Part shown: piece after piece, positions 33,267-43,339 of the stretch
Position numbering within the stretch: position 1 is the first letter of the stretch
Layout of the letters: every line of letters starts with the position of its first letter
Assembly: GCA_039519185.1 (NCBI GenBank)
Contig: CM076847.1
Location: 19,837,251-19,901,250 of the forward strand
Reading direction: 5' to 3'
From: Astragalus membranaceus
Lineage: Eukaryota > Streptophyta > Magnoliopsida > Fabales > Fabaceae
DNA length: 64,000 bases
Position numbers and translations under genes: made by a program
Notes under the pieces: generated by a model
What the model was told of the DNA's origin: nothing
Seen by the model: the letters and a program-made list of their open reading frames with translations, nothing else
Databases searched by the model: none

Positions 33267-33328
33267 CATTGTCCGCAAGATGGGATATGGTGAAGGTTTC
33301 CAGTGGCTTTCTCAATATATCAAGTAGA
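33267..33328 (+). pseudogene. Possible terminal exon of a captured gene
   Basis: After the GTGCAG acceptor, one frame reads IVRKMGYGEGFQWLSQYIK and ends at TAG. This is plausible as a C-terminal exon and could belong with the unidentified exon upstream. The family is unknown. Confidence 0.4.
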
Positions 33329-33889
33329 GTTCTTCATTATTTTTTCTCTGTGGTCACTAGGCACTGTTTGTCTGCAGTTACATCCCAAGTGATTCTACCT
33401 TTGTTTTTTTGGTTTTGATTGGATTATTTGATACAACTGCAGTAAACTTACATGATGAAATTTGTATGTTGGAGATTTTTTTGGGGGAAATATTCTCCTT
33501 TAAAATATTTGATTCTCTTGTAGGATGGCATGACTGGGCAGAAACCTTAAATAATTTTGAAGAATCTTAATACACGTATTTCCTCTTAATTAAATAGTTA
33601 GCTATAGAAAATTAGATACTGCTAGAGTAATAGCATATGAAAGTTGTACAAGTGTTTTGATCAAACTTTTGTTGATTATATTTGGAGGTAAGTGCATAAT
33701 TTTTTGCTCATGTTGATAAAAGTCGGTATATTTAGATTTAGATTTGTTAGGGTATAATACTTTTGTATTGTTGTACAAGCTATTAAGCTTGAGTTAGTTC
33801 AGTTAGCTTTAGTAAAACTGTAAGTACTCACACTGTTACCACAACCCTTCAGAAGATTTAATTTTTTTTTTACTTTTTTTTTAAAATTT
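33329..33889. other. Non-coding right part of the CACTA interior
   Basis: AT-rich; could be captured 3' UTR or downstream sequence. Nothing recognised. Confidence 0.4.
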
Positions 33890-34170
33890 CCGACGGATTT
33901 CCGACGGAAATTTTCGTCGGAAATGATTTTTTGCGACGAATTTGCGACGAACATTTGTGACAGATTTGCGACGAATTTGCGACGAAACTTTGCGACGGGT
34001 TTCCGACGACTTTGCGACGGAGACATTTGCGACGAAAAAATCCGTCGGAAACGATTTCCGACGAGCGATTTTGCGACGACTTTTTGTCCGTCGGAAAGTT
34101 CGTCGGAAACGTCAATTTCCGACGAAAATCGCTGCATTTGCGACGAAAATTGCCGTCGGAAATGGTCGAT
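33890..34170. repeat. Right subterminal repeats of the CACTA element
   Basis: More than a dozen copies of TTTGCGACGAA and TTTCCGACGAA/TTCGTCGGAAA words in both orientations adjoin the right terminal inverted repeat. The open frames seen here on either strand are artefacts of the repeat. Confidence 0.88.
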
Positions 34171-34185
34171 TTTCTTGTAGTGTAG

Positions 34186-34312
34186 GTAGCTCAGTTGGCG
34201 AGCTAAGGGATACCGAATGAGCCCTTCGGTGGGCAAGAAGGAGGTCTCGGGTTCAAACCCAAGAAACTAACATCCCCCCTTCTTCACTAACATTGCTTAT
34301 AAAAAAAAAAAA
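34186..34312 (+). mobile_element. Body and A-tail of a SINE split by the CACTA element
   Basis: A-box-like TAGCTCAGTTGGCGAG and B box GGTTCAAACCC (34250-34260) form a tRNA-type internal promoter. The sequence ends in a run of 12 A. CTTTTCTTGC follows (34313-34322), equal to 28239-28248 on the other side of the CACTA element. It is not a tRNA gene: there is no acceptor-stem closure. Confidence 0.85.
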
Positions 34313-34713
34313 CTTTTCTTGCGAATAAATCAATGAAAGTAATTTTGGATGCAATTTTTGCTTCATCAATCGGGTTAGTTCAATTCAGTTTAAATAAATA
34401 AATGTTAGTCAAAATTATATAATAGTAAATTAACTATTTAATCTCTATATAGATTTTTTTGGGGTTTACTCTATAGATTTTAGTCAAAAGCGGTAATAGC
34501 AAAAATAATTGTTAATTAAATTTTTATTTTTATAATTTTAAGAAATTAATAAACATTATTAATTTCTTTAATGAGAAATAATTCCTTCAAACGGTTTTAT
34601 GATTTTGACAATTTTCTAATGGCAAAATAAATATTTAATTTCTTTTTTTGATAAATGTTTTCTTGCTGGTTAGAATCACTTATAGCATATATTAATGCTG
34701 ATGACAATCTATA

Positions 34714-34715
<2 letters not shown>

Positions 34716-34756
<41 letters not shown>
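34716..34756. repeat. (TA)n microsatellite
   Basis: Uninterrupted TA dinucleotides. Confidence 0.95.
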
Positions 34757-34759
<3 letters not shown>

Positions 34760-34932
34760 AAGGAGACCCCAAAGGAAGACAATTTTTCTCAATATTTTTA
34801 TGTATTAAAATATTTATTCATAATTTAGATATAAAAAAACTTTAATTTTAATGATAGTGGAATATTAATTAGATATTTATATCTATATGAAAATGATATT
34901 TTAATTTTAACTAATTAAATATGTTTAAGAAC

Positions 34933-35036
34933 AATATAATATAATATAATATAATATAATATAATATAATATAATATAATATAATATAATATAATATAAT
35001 ATAATATAATATAATATAATATAATATAATATAATA
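34933..35036. repeat. (ATAAT)n microsatellite, about 20 units
   Basis: A nearly perfect pentanucleotide array. Confidence 0.95.
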
Positions 35037-35599
35037 TTTTGTTTATTTTAAATATAGATAAGTTATATTTGCCTTTTGGTGTCTCTAAATTTATATCATG
35101 ATTAGCACTAATTATTATAGTTGGTTTTTAATATAGATAAGTTACAATTTTTTCATTTTCTTTCACTTTAAGCCTTCTTTCAGAGATACTATAAATACCT
35201 AAGAAGGGAAGTCACCAATTATCTTTTCATTTTTTACATCACATTTGTTTAGTTGTTTCATGACTTATGTAAATTTTTTGGTTTTTACATCACTAATATT
35301 CAAGCTTGAATAAAGTCATTGTGGTAGTTAGCGTCCCAAAGTTTATTTGTCTAAATTTGTCTTTTACTCATAACCTTTAATTGATTGTTGATTAAGTATT
35401 GAGATTGTTATAGGTTTCAAGTTTAATGTATAAATCATATTCTTATAGTGTGTAAACAAAATAAACTATCTCTTCTTCGATTGAAGTATATCTTCAATTA
35501 TTATTCGTAATTTTCTTGATTATATGGTTGAACCGTAACTTAGATGATGTTGTGATTTTTCTTTCTCTCTCCCCCCTCTCTCTCTCACTCTGTCTTTCT

Positions 35600-35601
<2 letters not shown>

Positions 35602-35650
<49 letters not shown>
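35602..35650. repeat. (TA)n microsatellite after a CT-rich tract
   Basis: A CTCTCTCCCC-type tract (35559-35601) runs directly into TA dinucleotides. Confidence 0.95.
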
Positions 35651-35653
<3 letters not shown>

Positions 35654-35962
35654 GAAACCCCAATGGAGCCTCCAAAATACTTCTCCCGAGTTTTACTTAT
35701 TATAATATATACATATATATATTATTTACCATATAATTAAGTGATAAAACAAACAAAAATGAATAGCCATACCTTACGTTCTAACCAAAAAAATAAAAAC
35801 TTTGGATTTTTGATTCATTATATAATTAATTGAAAAAATTGTTAATTTAGGAGTACAATGCAAATGAATAGTCACATTCTAACCAAAAAGATATGAAATG
35901 CAATATTCTACGTTGTACTATTAGTAAGTTGTTTTTTTTTATGTAATTGACGTAGTATAAAG

Positions 35963-35963
<1 letters not shown>

Positions 35964-36016
<53 letters not shown>
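35964..36016. repeat. (TA)n microsatellite
   Basis: Uninterrupted TA dinucleotides. Confidence 0.95.
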
Positions 36017-36020
<4 letters not shown>

Positions 36021-36094
36021 TACTATAATGTTTATTTATTTATAAAAATTAATAAGTTCAAATCAACCTTTATTGAAAACTTAAAATTTAAGTT

Positions 36095-36098
<4 letters not shown>

Positions 36099-36184
<86 letters not shown>
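36099..36184. repeat. Long (TA)n microsatellite
   Basis: About 43 uninterrupted TA units, the longest in the window. Shorter TA runs lie at 36367-36393 and 36451-36485. Confidence 0.95.
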
Positions 36185-36187
<3 letters not shown>

Positions 36188-36446
36188 GATGTAATGAAAG
36201 GCTGTAACAGAAAAAGCTTTCTATAAAATAGCTTTCTATTATTAAGTAATTTTTCATTTTTGTAACTAATACACTATTAAGTATCAAAATATTATTTATG
36301 ATTCATTCTAAATTATTGTCATAGTTTTTTTGTTTAGTTATTATAAAATAAATAAAAATTAGTTTAATATATATATATATATATATATATATTAAGATTA
36401 ATAAGTTGAAATCAAACTTCACTAGAAACTTAAGATATTAGTTCAA

Positions 36447-36487
<41 letters not shown>

Positions 36488-38514
36488 ACTAATTTTAATT
36501 ATCGGAATAATTTAAAACTTATGTTTAATGTAAAAACTAAAAATAACCTTATATATTACTTATAATATAATTTAGTGATAAAACAAAAAAGATTGAACAA
36601 CCATACCCTACGTTCTAATCAAAAATTGCATAAATTTTAATAGCTCATTTATTACATAATCAATTGGAAAAATTATTTAATTTAGTATGATAATGGAAAT
36701 GAATAGTCATATTCTAATTCATTGTATAAATATTTTTAACTAAGAAATAATGAGTGGGTCTTTGAAATTCTTTTTGGTGTAACTTTTATACATTGAATGT
36801 GGAGTTTCATATTAATATGAATCATTCCTTAGTTGCCAATAAATTCATGAGATACTAAAAGATAAGTGCAAGATGTGTAGTTTTTTTTTTTTTGAGATTA
36901 GATGTGTAGTTTTAATTAGTTATGATATGACAAAACTATTTATAGGAGAATATTTTAAGTGGTGAGGGAAGTGGTTTTGGCAAAAAAAATTAAAACAAAA
37001 ATAGGATGTGCATGTGAGCACTAGAAAGGAGCGGTAACACGAGAAGAGGTAGAGTGCGCATAGAGAAATATTAAAGTGTGCAGTCAAGGGAGAAAAAATG
37101 AAGTTTACATGTATAGAGAAGAAATAGAAAAGACAAATCATAATATTTGAGGTTCATGTTCTTGACAAATCTAATGTAGTCAAAAGGACAAAAAGAAAAA
37201 TTGGGATTAGTTATTGAGTTAGACAATTGAGCCACAATTTTGTTGTAAATGTATAGACATGTATGAGTTATGTTTAATTTTAAAATTGTGCTTTAAATTT
37301 TTTTTAATTTTAATAGCTTCCATGAAACTGGATGATGTGCTATATCTAACAGCTTTTGTTATATTGAACATTCACAAACGAATGTTCAAGCATAAAAGAA
37401 GATGTTTTTGTCTCTAATTAGAAAGTTCATTTGTTTTGTTTTTAAAGTGAGTGCATGGATCAGAAACTATGAATATTGTATTCTGTTTCTATTTTTAAAA
37501 TACAATTTTGAGAAATTGCTCTAATTTTGTGACTTCCAAAAATAGTCACTAAAATTAGTTACCATCGAACATAGTTATAATGTTAAATAATACAAAATAT
37601 GATTCAAGAAAATTTAAAATCACATTATAATAATTCATTCATATATATTTTACTAAATAGACTACATATAGTTTGCAAGAGCGTAATATTCAACAAAATT
37701 GTTAGTTAAAGAAGAGCGTAACATTCAATTACGAATATGCGAAAATATCATTAGTTAAAGAAAAGGATAACTAATATCTATATCTTCTTCACATGTCTTC
37801 TCATTATTGTTATCACCCTCCTACATTTTTAGGTGATAGGTATAAAAATCAATATAAAACATAAATCTTTCAAACTTCAATTACAAAACGTCGTGTTATT
37901 TAATTTCTATTATATTATTTAAATGACATTATAAAAACTATCACTTATTCAGAAGTTATTCTTACACTGTGCATAACTTCAATGAAACCGAAAGAAACGT
38001 GTGAATTGAATTGGTACAGAAATGTAGAGTTGTTCATTTTTTTACTGATGTAGAGTTGTTCTTAACTTGAGTCAGAATTGATTCTATTAGTAGAATATTG
38101 ATTAACTATTTTTACATTTATATGAAAATTATATTTTCTTATGGAAATATAGAAGTTGATAATAACAAACTAACAATATTTTTATGTATAATATTTTTTT
38201 TGATACAAATGAAAGAAATCTTTTTATCTATAATATAATATAATATTTATAATTAAATAAATAAATAAATAAAAGAATCTTGACTCTTGAATTGTCAGTT
38301 TTTCTCCATTTTTCAATTTTATTTTAAAACAATTTATTGATAACTATTAACTCATTACTTTTTTTCCGACAAATTTTAACTCATTACTTAATGTTTTGTT
38401 TTTTGTTGCCTTTTTGTATCTCTAAATTATTATCATGATTAGTAGTAATTATTATAGTTACAAATTTTTTTGACATAATTATAGTTACAAATTAAATACA
38501 CAAACATAAGTATT

Positions 38515-38640
38515 GAGAAGGGAGAACCACACGGACTGGCAAAGCCGAGTATACACGTGGCCAGTCAGATTCTCAGGTGTAGATTAGTCATCGGCAAAGC
38601 CAGTGGAAACTGCGCACCAATAACATGGAAGCAAAAAAGA
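38515..38640. other. GC-richer island in AT-rich DNA, unidentified
   Basis: GGCAAAGCC occurs twice (38540 and 38593) in a block of clearly higher GC than its surroundings, with ACTGGC...GGCCAGT dyads. It is probably a fragment of an unidentified repeat. Confidence 0.35.
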
Positions 38641-39389
38641 TACACAAACATAAATGATTACTTTTATGATAGAGAAAATAATGGTAGAGAAAAAAATAGA
38701 GTCTAATAAAGCTTAACAGAAAGATAGATTTATATCAAGTATGTATTATTTTTAATTTTTTGAATGATAAATATAAACAGATACAGAATTTAAATATCAA
38801 AATATGCAATAATTACTATAAAAAAAGTGAATTAAATATAAGATCAATTAATTAAAACTTTACATCTTCAATCCATATTTTACAAACTCATAAGTTTAAT
38901 CGAAATTAAAGGAATACAATTTATAAAAAATATTTATTCTTAAAATTGTATGTCTTTGACTAAAATTTACATTTTATATACGTTTTCCAATTTATTGTAT
39001 AAATATTATGTAAACGTAATATTTTGTGTAGGAAGCTCAAATGGAGCCTTTAGGTTGCTCCTTATTTTTATAATTTATTTTCATATTAAATCCCAAATTT
39101 CTTATTTTAAAGTATTTATTCAACTTTGTAAATTCGTTTCACTTTTGTAAAATTATTTTCAAAACAATTAATTTGATAAAGAGTATTAACAAATATTTAT
39201 ATTTAAAAACACATACTTTATATAAGATTATTGCCTAAAATAAATAAGTTTGATATAAGAAATTAAAATTATATTAATATCATACTATATTCTATATTTA
39301 AATAACAATATTAGAACAACTATAAATATTTTAATGCTGATGACAATATTTTATGTAAAAGATAATGTTACCACCCAAAATAAATTAAC

Positions 39390-39835
39390 TAGTTGGCCGA
39401 GAGAAAAAGAGGAAATTAAGGCTAGGACAAGGCCGAGGTAGTCATAAAAGCACTAGGGTAGAGATAATTTAATACTTGCCATGACACAGGGAAAAACTCA
39501 GTTTGGAAACATGAGGACAAATATCTAGAGAGACTGAAGCCCCGAGGGAATGACAAGAATCACTGAAGAACAGTGAGTCTCGATTGGAGGGTACCTCGAC
39601 CACAGGGTGACTCGGCTAAGGCACCAACAGCCGAAGGCCGAGAGTTGGACCTCGCCGAGAAAGGCTGTGGCCGAGGCAAAAGATACTTGCTTCGAGAGAA
39701 AGTATTCAATGCACATGGACATACAATGTTGGGGCGGTTAAGGTCAATGAACAGAAGACGCCGTGGAAATAAGAGTGAGGTCGTGGAGAGAAGACTCCGA
39801 GTTTCTAGGAATTAGGACTTATTGTAACCGTTGAT
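39390..39835 (+). mobile_element. Tat-type LTR fragment, fused to RNase H
   Basis: Related to 41830-42190: both share GCCTCGACCACAG...GACTCGG, GGCCGAAGGCCG, AATACTTGCTT, GAGCGGTTAAG, GACTCCGAGTTTCTAGG and ACCGTTGATC. Here the LTR stops at about 39835 and coding sequence for RNase H begins at once, so most of an element has been deleted between them. Confidence 0.7.
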
Positions 39836-40475
39836 CTTAGTTAATCCTACTTGGGTTCTCATGTTCGATGGCTCGAGCACTCAAACGGGGGCAGGTGTTG
39901 GGATAATCATATCTAGCCCATGTGGCAACACATGGAGGTTCATGTGCAGGATAGAGGATCAAGAATACAATAATCAGGCCGAGTACAAAGCCTTGATCAT
40001 TGGACTCGATATTCTAGCCTCCATGAAGTTCCATTATGTAGAAATAAAAGGGGATTCTCAGCTAGTAATTAAGCAGATAACTGGCGAATACAAATGCAAT
40101 AATGCTAAGCTGAGAGAATTGCGCACCTCAGCTTAGAACCTGTTGAAGCTGTTTGCCGATGCCATCATTATGTATGTCCCATGGGCTTCCGGATACAAAG
40201 ACATGGTTGTGGAAGTCATGCATCAGGACGCCACAGGAGTGGCCGAGCAAAACCCAGCGGATGCCTGGATAAGGATACTAGCGGATTATTTGCGGAACCC
40301 TTCTGCTGGGGCTGATTTCAAGGTTAAGCAGAGGGCCCTTAAATATGTCCTTGTAGGCGATGAGATGTATAAAAAGAGCTCCAATGGTGTACTTTTGCGA
40401 TGCCTCAAGACTACTTGGTCATGGGCCATGTTCATGAAGGGATTTGTGGTTCTCACAGGTCTCGTCCCATCATGA
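39836..40475 (+). pseudogene. Tat-type additional RNase H (aRNH) and linker
   Basis: The frame has WVLMFDGSS, GAGVGIIISSP, YNNQAEYKALIIGLDIL, KGDSQLVIKQITGEYKC: an archaeal/plant-like RNase H with conserved D, E and D. It is the extra RNase H known from Tat/Ogre lineages, distinct from the usual gypsy RNase H. An in-frame TAG at 40134-40136 interrupts it; the frame continues to 40475. It once trimmed RNA primers during element replication. Confidence 0.82.
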
Positions 40476-41010
40476 AATGGTTAATCTACAGACAAAGATA
40501 CAATTGGCCGACTATCATGGCCGATTGTTTCAGTATGCCAAGGGATGTGGGGCTTGCCAGCTGCACGACCCCATCCAACGGGTGGCCGCGGACGAGCTCC
40601 ATCCATTTGTCAAGCCCTTGCCATTCAGAAGATGGGCCATGGATTTGATTGGCAAAATATACCCTCCCAGCTCCAAGGGACATAACTTCATTATTGTAGC
40701 CACACACTATTTCACCAAATGGATGGAAGTTATGCTCATGGGTATTGTCAACCAGGCGGCGGTGATTCGGTTCATTGAAAACCAGATCATATACAGGTTC
40801 GGGATCCCCGAGACCATCACTGCCGACCAGGGTACCTTGTTCACAAGAGTACGAGTGGTGGCCTTCGCCCAAGAATATGGCATCAAGATGCGGCACTCGA
40901 CGCCTTACTATGACCAAGCTAACAGAAAGGCCGAGGCTACCAACAAGATCACCATTGAACTCATTAAAACGAATACGAAGAAAACCCCTGAAGATGGCAT
41001 GAAACCTTAA
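40400..41010 (+). pseudogene. Tat-type integrase, frameshifted
   Basis: Zinc-finger histidines are visible in one frame (VHEGICGSHR) and the cysteines in another (GCGACQLHD), so a frameshift lies between them. The core has WAMDLIGKIYPPS, ETITADQGTLF and KAEATNKITIEL, i.e. the D, D and E positions. NRKAEA replaces the usual GQAEA. The frame closes at 41010. Weak similarity continues to about 41160. Confidence 0.82.
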
Positions 41011-41829
41011 ACGAAGTCTTGTGGGCTATAAGAAACTCAAAGTCTACAGCCATTGGAATAACTCCCTACCGATTGGTGTACGGGCAAGATGCAGTGTTGC
41101 ATCACTAAGGGTGGCTCGGCAACATTCACTCAGCTTGGACGAATACGAGTAGGCTATGCTAATGGAGTTAGACTCAGTGGATGATGACAGATTGGCTGCC
41201 CTTAGCAGGCTAGAGCTCAGCATGATTAAAACGGCCCACTCATAAGTTGATAGAGCGGCTCGCCACTCACCCGCGACCTGGTGATTGCAGGAAACTTAAC
41301 AATATATTAGTGCCTAAGTTGACAATATATGGGAAAGTATATATTGTCAAGAAACTTATGGGAAGGTATGGGAAAGTATATTAGAGCAGCGTTGTGGGAG
41401 AACAATACAAGAAACTTAACAATATATTAGTGACTAAGTTGATAGAGCGGCTCACCACACACCGGCGGCCTGGTAATTGCAAAAAATGATATAAGAAAAG
41501 GGCTAATTTACTCTTGTTTATCCTCCTCAGTGGCCGAATAGGCTGTGACGTCAGAAGCCTTGGATTCAGGCTCCACTGACGGTTGATAAACTTGAAGGGG
41601 AACTTCATTTGCCTCAACAATCATTGCTTCTCTTGACACCTCAACGACTTAGGGCGATGGCTCGACGGGTGTGACTTCCTTAGATACTCTTGCCTCCACA
41701 TCAATGGGGGTGCTGGCCCCATTGTTGCTAACTTTAGGGGCGTTGGTCGAGGGAAAGAAGGGCAAAACAGGTACTGAGGCGACCATAAGGATAATAGGGC
41801 AGTTCCAGCCACGACATATTCGGGTTAAG
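41011..41829. mobile_element. 3' non-coding part of the Tat-type element
   Basis: Degenerate integrase tail, then a local duplication: TAACAATATATTAGTG occurs at 41298 and 41418, and TTGATAGAGCGGCTC at 41248 and 41438. A minus-strand frame at about 41638-41790 (MVASVPVLPFFPSTNAP, later VEARVSKEVTPVEPSP) looks protein-like. It may be the antisense ORF known from some Tat elements. Confidence 0.45.
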
Positions 41830-42387
41830 ATGGCAGATGTTTGATATACGAGAACCCGAAAGAGTGAAGACTGGACACCGAGGAGCTACAGAACTCGGTG
41901 GGAGGGTGCCTCGACCACAGAATGACTCGGTTGAGGTAGCAACGGCCGAAGGCCGTACGAAGAGCGTGGCCGAAGAAAGCTACGGCCGAGGCAGAAAATA
42001 CTTGCTTGGAGCGCAAGTATGCAGCGCACGAAGACACATCTTGTTGGAGCGGTTAAGATCAAGGAACATAAGACCCCGTGGAAAGCGGAGCGACGAGAGT
42101 TTTACCTCACTAACCGTGCTAGTGAGGTCGTGGAGGAGTGGACTCCGAGTTTCTAGGGGCTAGGTGTAGTTAGAACCGTTGATCGTAATTAATTCAACGG
42201 TTGGCAGATGTAGGCTCGAGTAGTGGCCAACGAAGGCTCGTGTATATATATATAGGAGTACTTACAGTTCGAACCTCATTAAGTACAACCTTATTGTCCT
42301 TAGACTAATAAAGTTCATTTTCATGTTTTGATAGTCTTGTCTAACCTCATAGGTCCAATATCAAACTTCACCTTTCAGTACTTCGTT
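41830..42387 (+). mobile_element. Tat-type LTR (cut by the Athila-like element)
   Basis: Starts near TGTTTGATATACG and resembles 39490-39835. It has a TATATATATATA promoter-like box at 42242 and AATAAAG near 42307. At 42388 the Athila-like LTR begins. Confidence 0.6.
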
Positions 42388-43339
42388 TGATATTTGATTT
42401 ATGAGTGGATATGATGAGGTTAGATTAAAAACCAAGTTCTAATAAGATAGAGTCTAGTCTTAGAATTGATTAGGGACCCATCATTGGATTGTTTCCCACA
42501 ATCTCAAGACTAGGAAATCTACTCACACATGATCATAGTAGATGAGGGAGTAGAAGAAGTAAACATCAAAGATAAAATGACGAGAATGTAAGTTGCTGAA
42601 AAGATAAATGGCAGAATATAAATGACGGAAAATAAAAGAAAGCCATAAAGGACTGAAAGTAAAGTGCTGGAAATGTAAAGAACAGAATATAAAGAACAAG
42701 AAAGTAAAGGAAAACAAGTAAGAGCCCGAACTAAAATGAAACAAGAACTTATATAAACTTTGAGTGAGATTACAAATGGTGAAAAAGAGATGCTCTTTTG
42801 CCTCTGAAATGAGGGCTTTATATAGCCTAGGATCAGTGGACAAAGCACTAAATTCGAGTTACAATCCATAATGAAGAGAATGGGAAGATTTTTGTAACAG
42901 CTTTTAACTCTACAAAAGGCACACGAATCGTGCTAAGGAGGCGCACGGATCGTGCTTATCGTGAAACTTTTGGAATTCTCAGCTGCGAGCGTCACGCACG
43001 GATCGTGCTTCCTGGGCGCACGGATCGTGCGCTGCCATAGCCATTTTCCTTGCTTTTCTTCCTTCAAAACTGCGAACAGGACGCACGGACCACGCTCGAA
43101 CACGCACGGACCGTGCGTCTACTTCTGATATTTAGCTTTATTTTGCTCGATTTTTCTCCTCATCCTATTGTCTTTTGATCCTTGCTCATTAATCATCCAA
43201 AATTCCTCATTTGCTCCATAATTAGGCCTGAAAACAAAAACTAACAATTTGTAGTAAAATTGTCCAAAAATAGAACTAAAGTCCTACAAAGTTTATTTAA
43301 TTTAAAGACTAAAAACACACTAAATTTGGACTTATCAAA
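42388..43339 (-). repeat. 3' LTR of the Athila-like element
   Basis: On the minus strand it starts TGATAAGTCCAAATTTAGTG and ends AATATCA. The 42650-43339 part matches 51178-51789. It contains three exact GCACGGATCGTGC words (42943, 42996, 43018) and degenerate relatives. Confidence 0.82.

Larger units (their letters stand above)
28260..34182 (+). mobile_element. Pack-CACTA transposon carrying fragments of several host genes
   Basis: The left end is CACTACAAGAATAAGC; the right end is the inverted ATTTTCTTGTAGTG at 34182. The 3-bp duplication TAG occurs at 28257-28259 and 34183-34185, as expected of CACTA elements. Subterminal repeats based on TTTCCGACGAA and TTTGCGACGAA, in both orientations, fill 28285-28465 and 33890-34170. 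No transposase (TNPD/TNPA-like) frame is visible in 5.9 kb, so it is non-autonomous. The interior is made of exon-intron pieces of unrelated genes, all reading rightwards: a CT-rich leader, NOL, CAT, MLO and one or two unidentified exons. This is a transduplicate (Pack-type) element. Confidence 0.93.
34323..39365. other. 5-kb AT-rich gene-free region with long microsatellites
   Basis: No gene is recognised. The region is dominated by (TA)n, an (ATAAT)n array and degenerate duplications. AAAGGA(A/G)ACCCCAA-type phrases occur near 34758 and 35651, and AATGGAGCCT phrases near 35662 and 39041, suggesting remnants of one repeat family. Confidence 0.6.

Noticed and set aside
33870..34236. Overlapping Arg-rich open frames on both strands
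   Set aside because: Artefacts of TTTGCGACGAA subterminal repeats.
34186..34260. tRNA gene suggested by A and B boxes
   Set aside because: No closing acceptor stem or anticodon arm; A-tail and target-site duplication show a SINE. The same holds for 28078-28133.
35516..36287. Frames with long (Tyr-Ile)n runs
   Set aside because: Translation of TA microsatellites.
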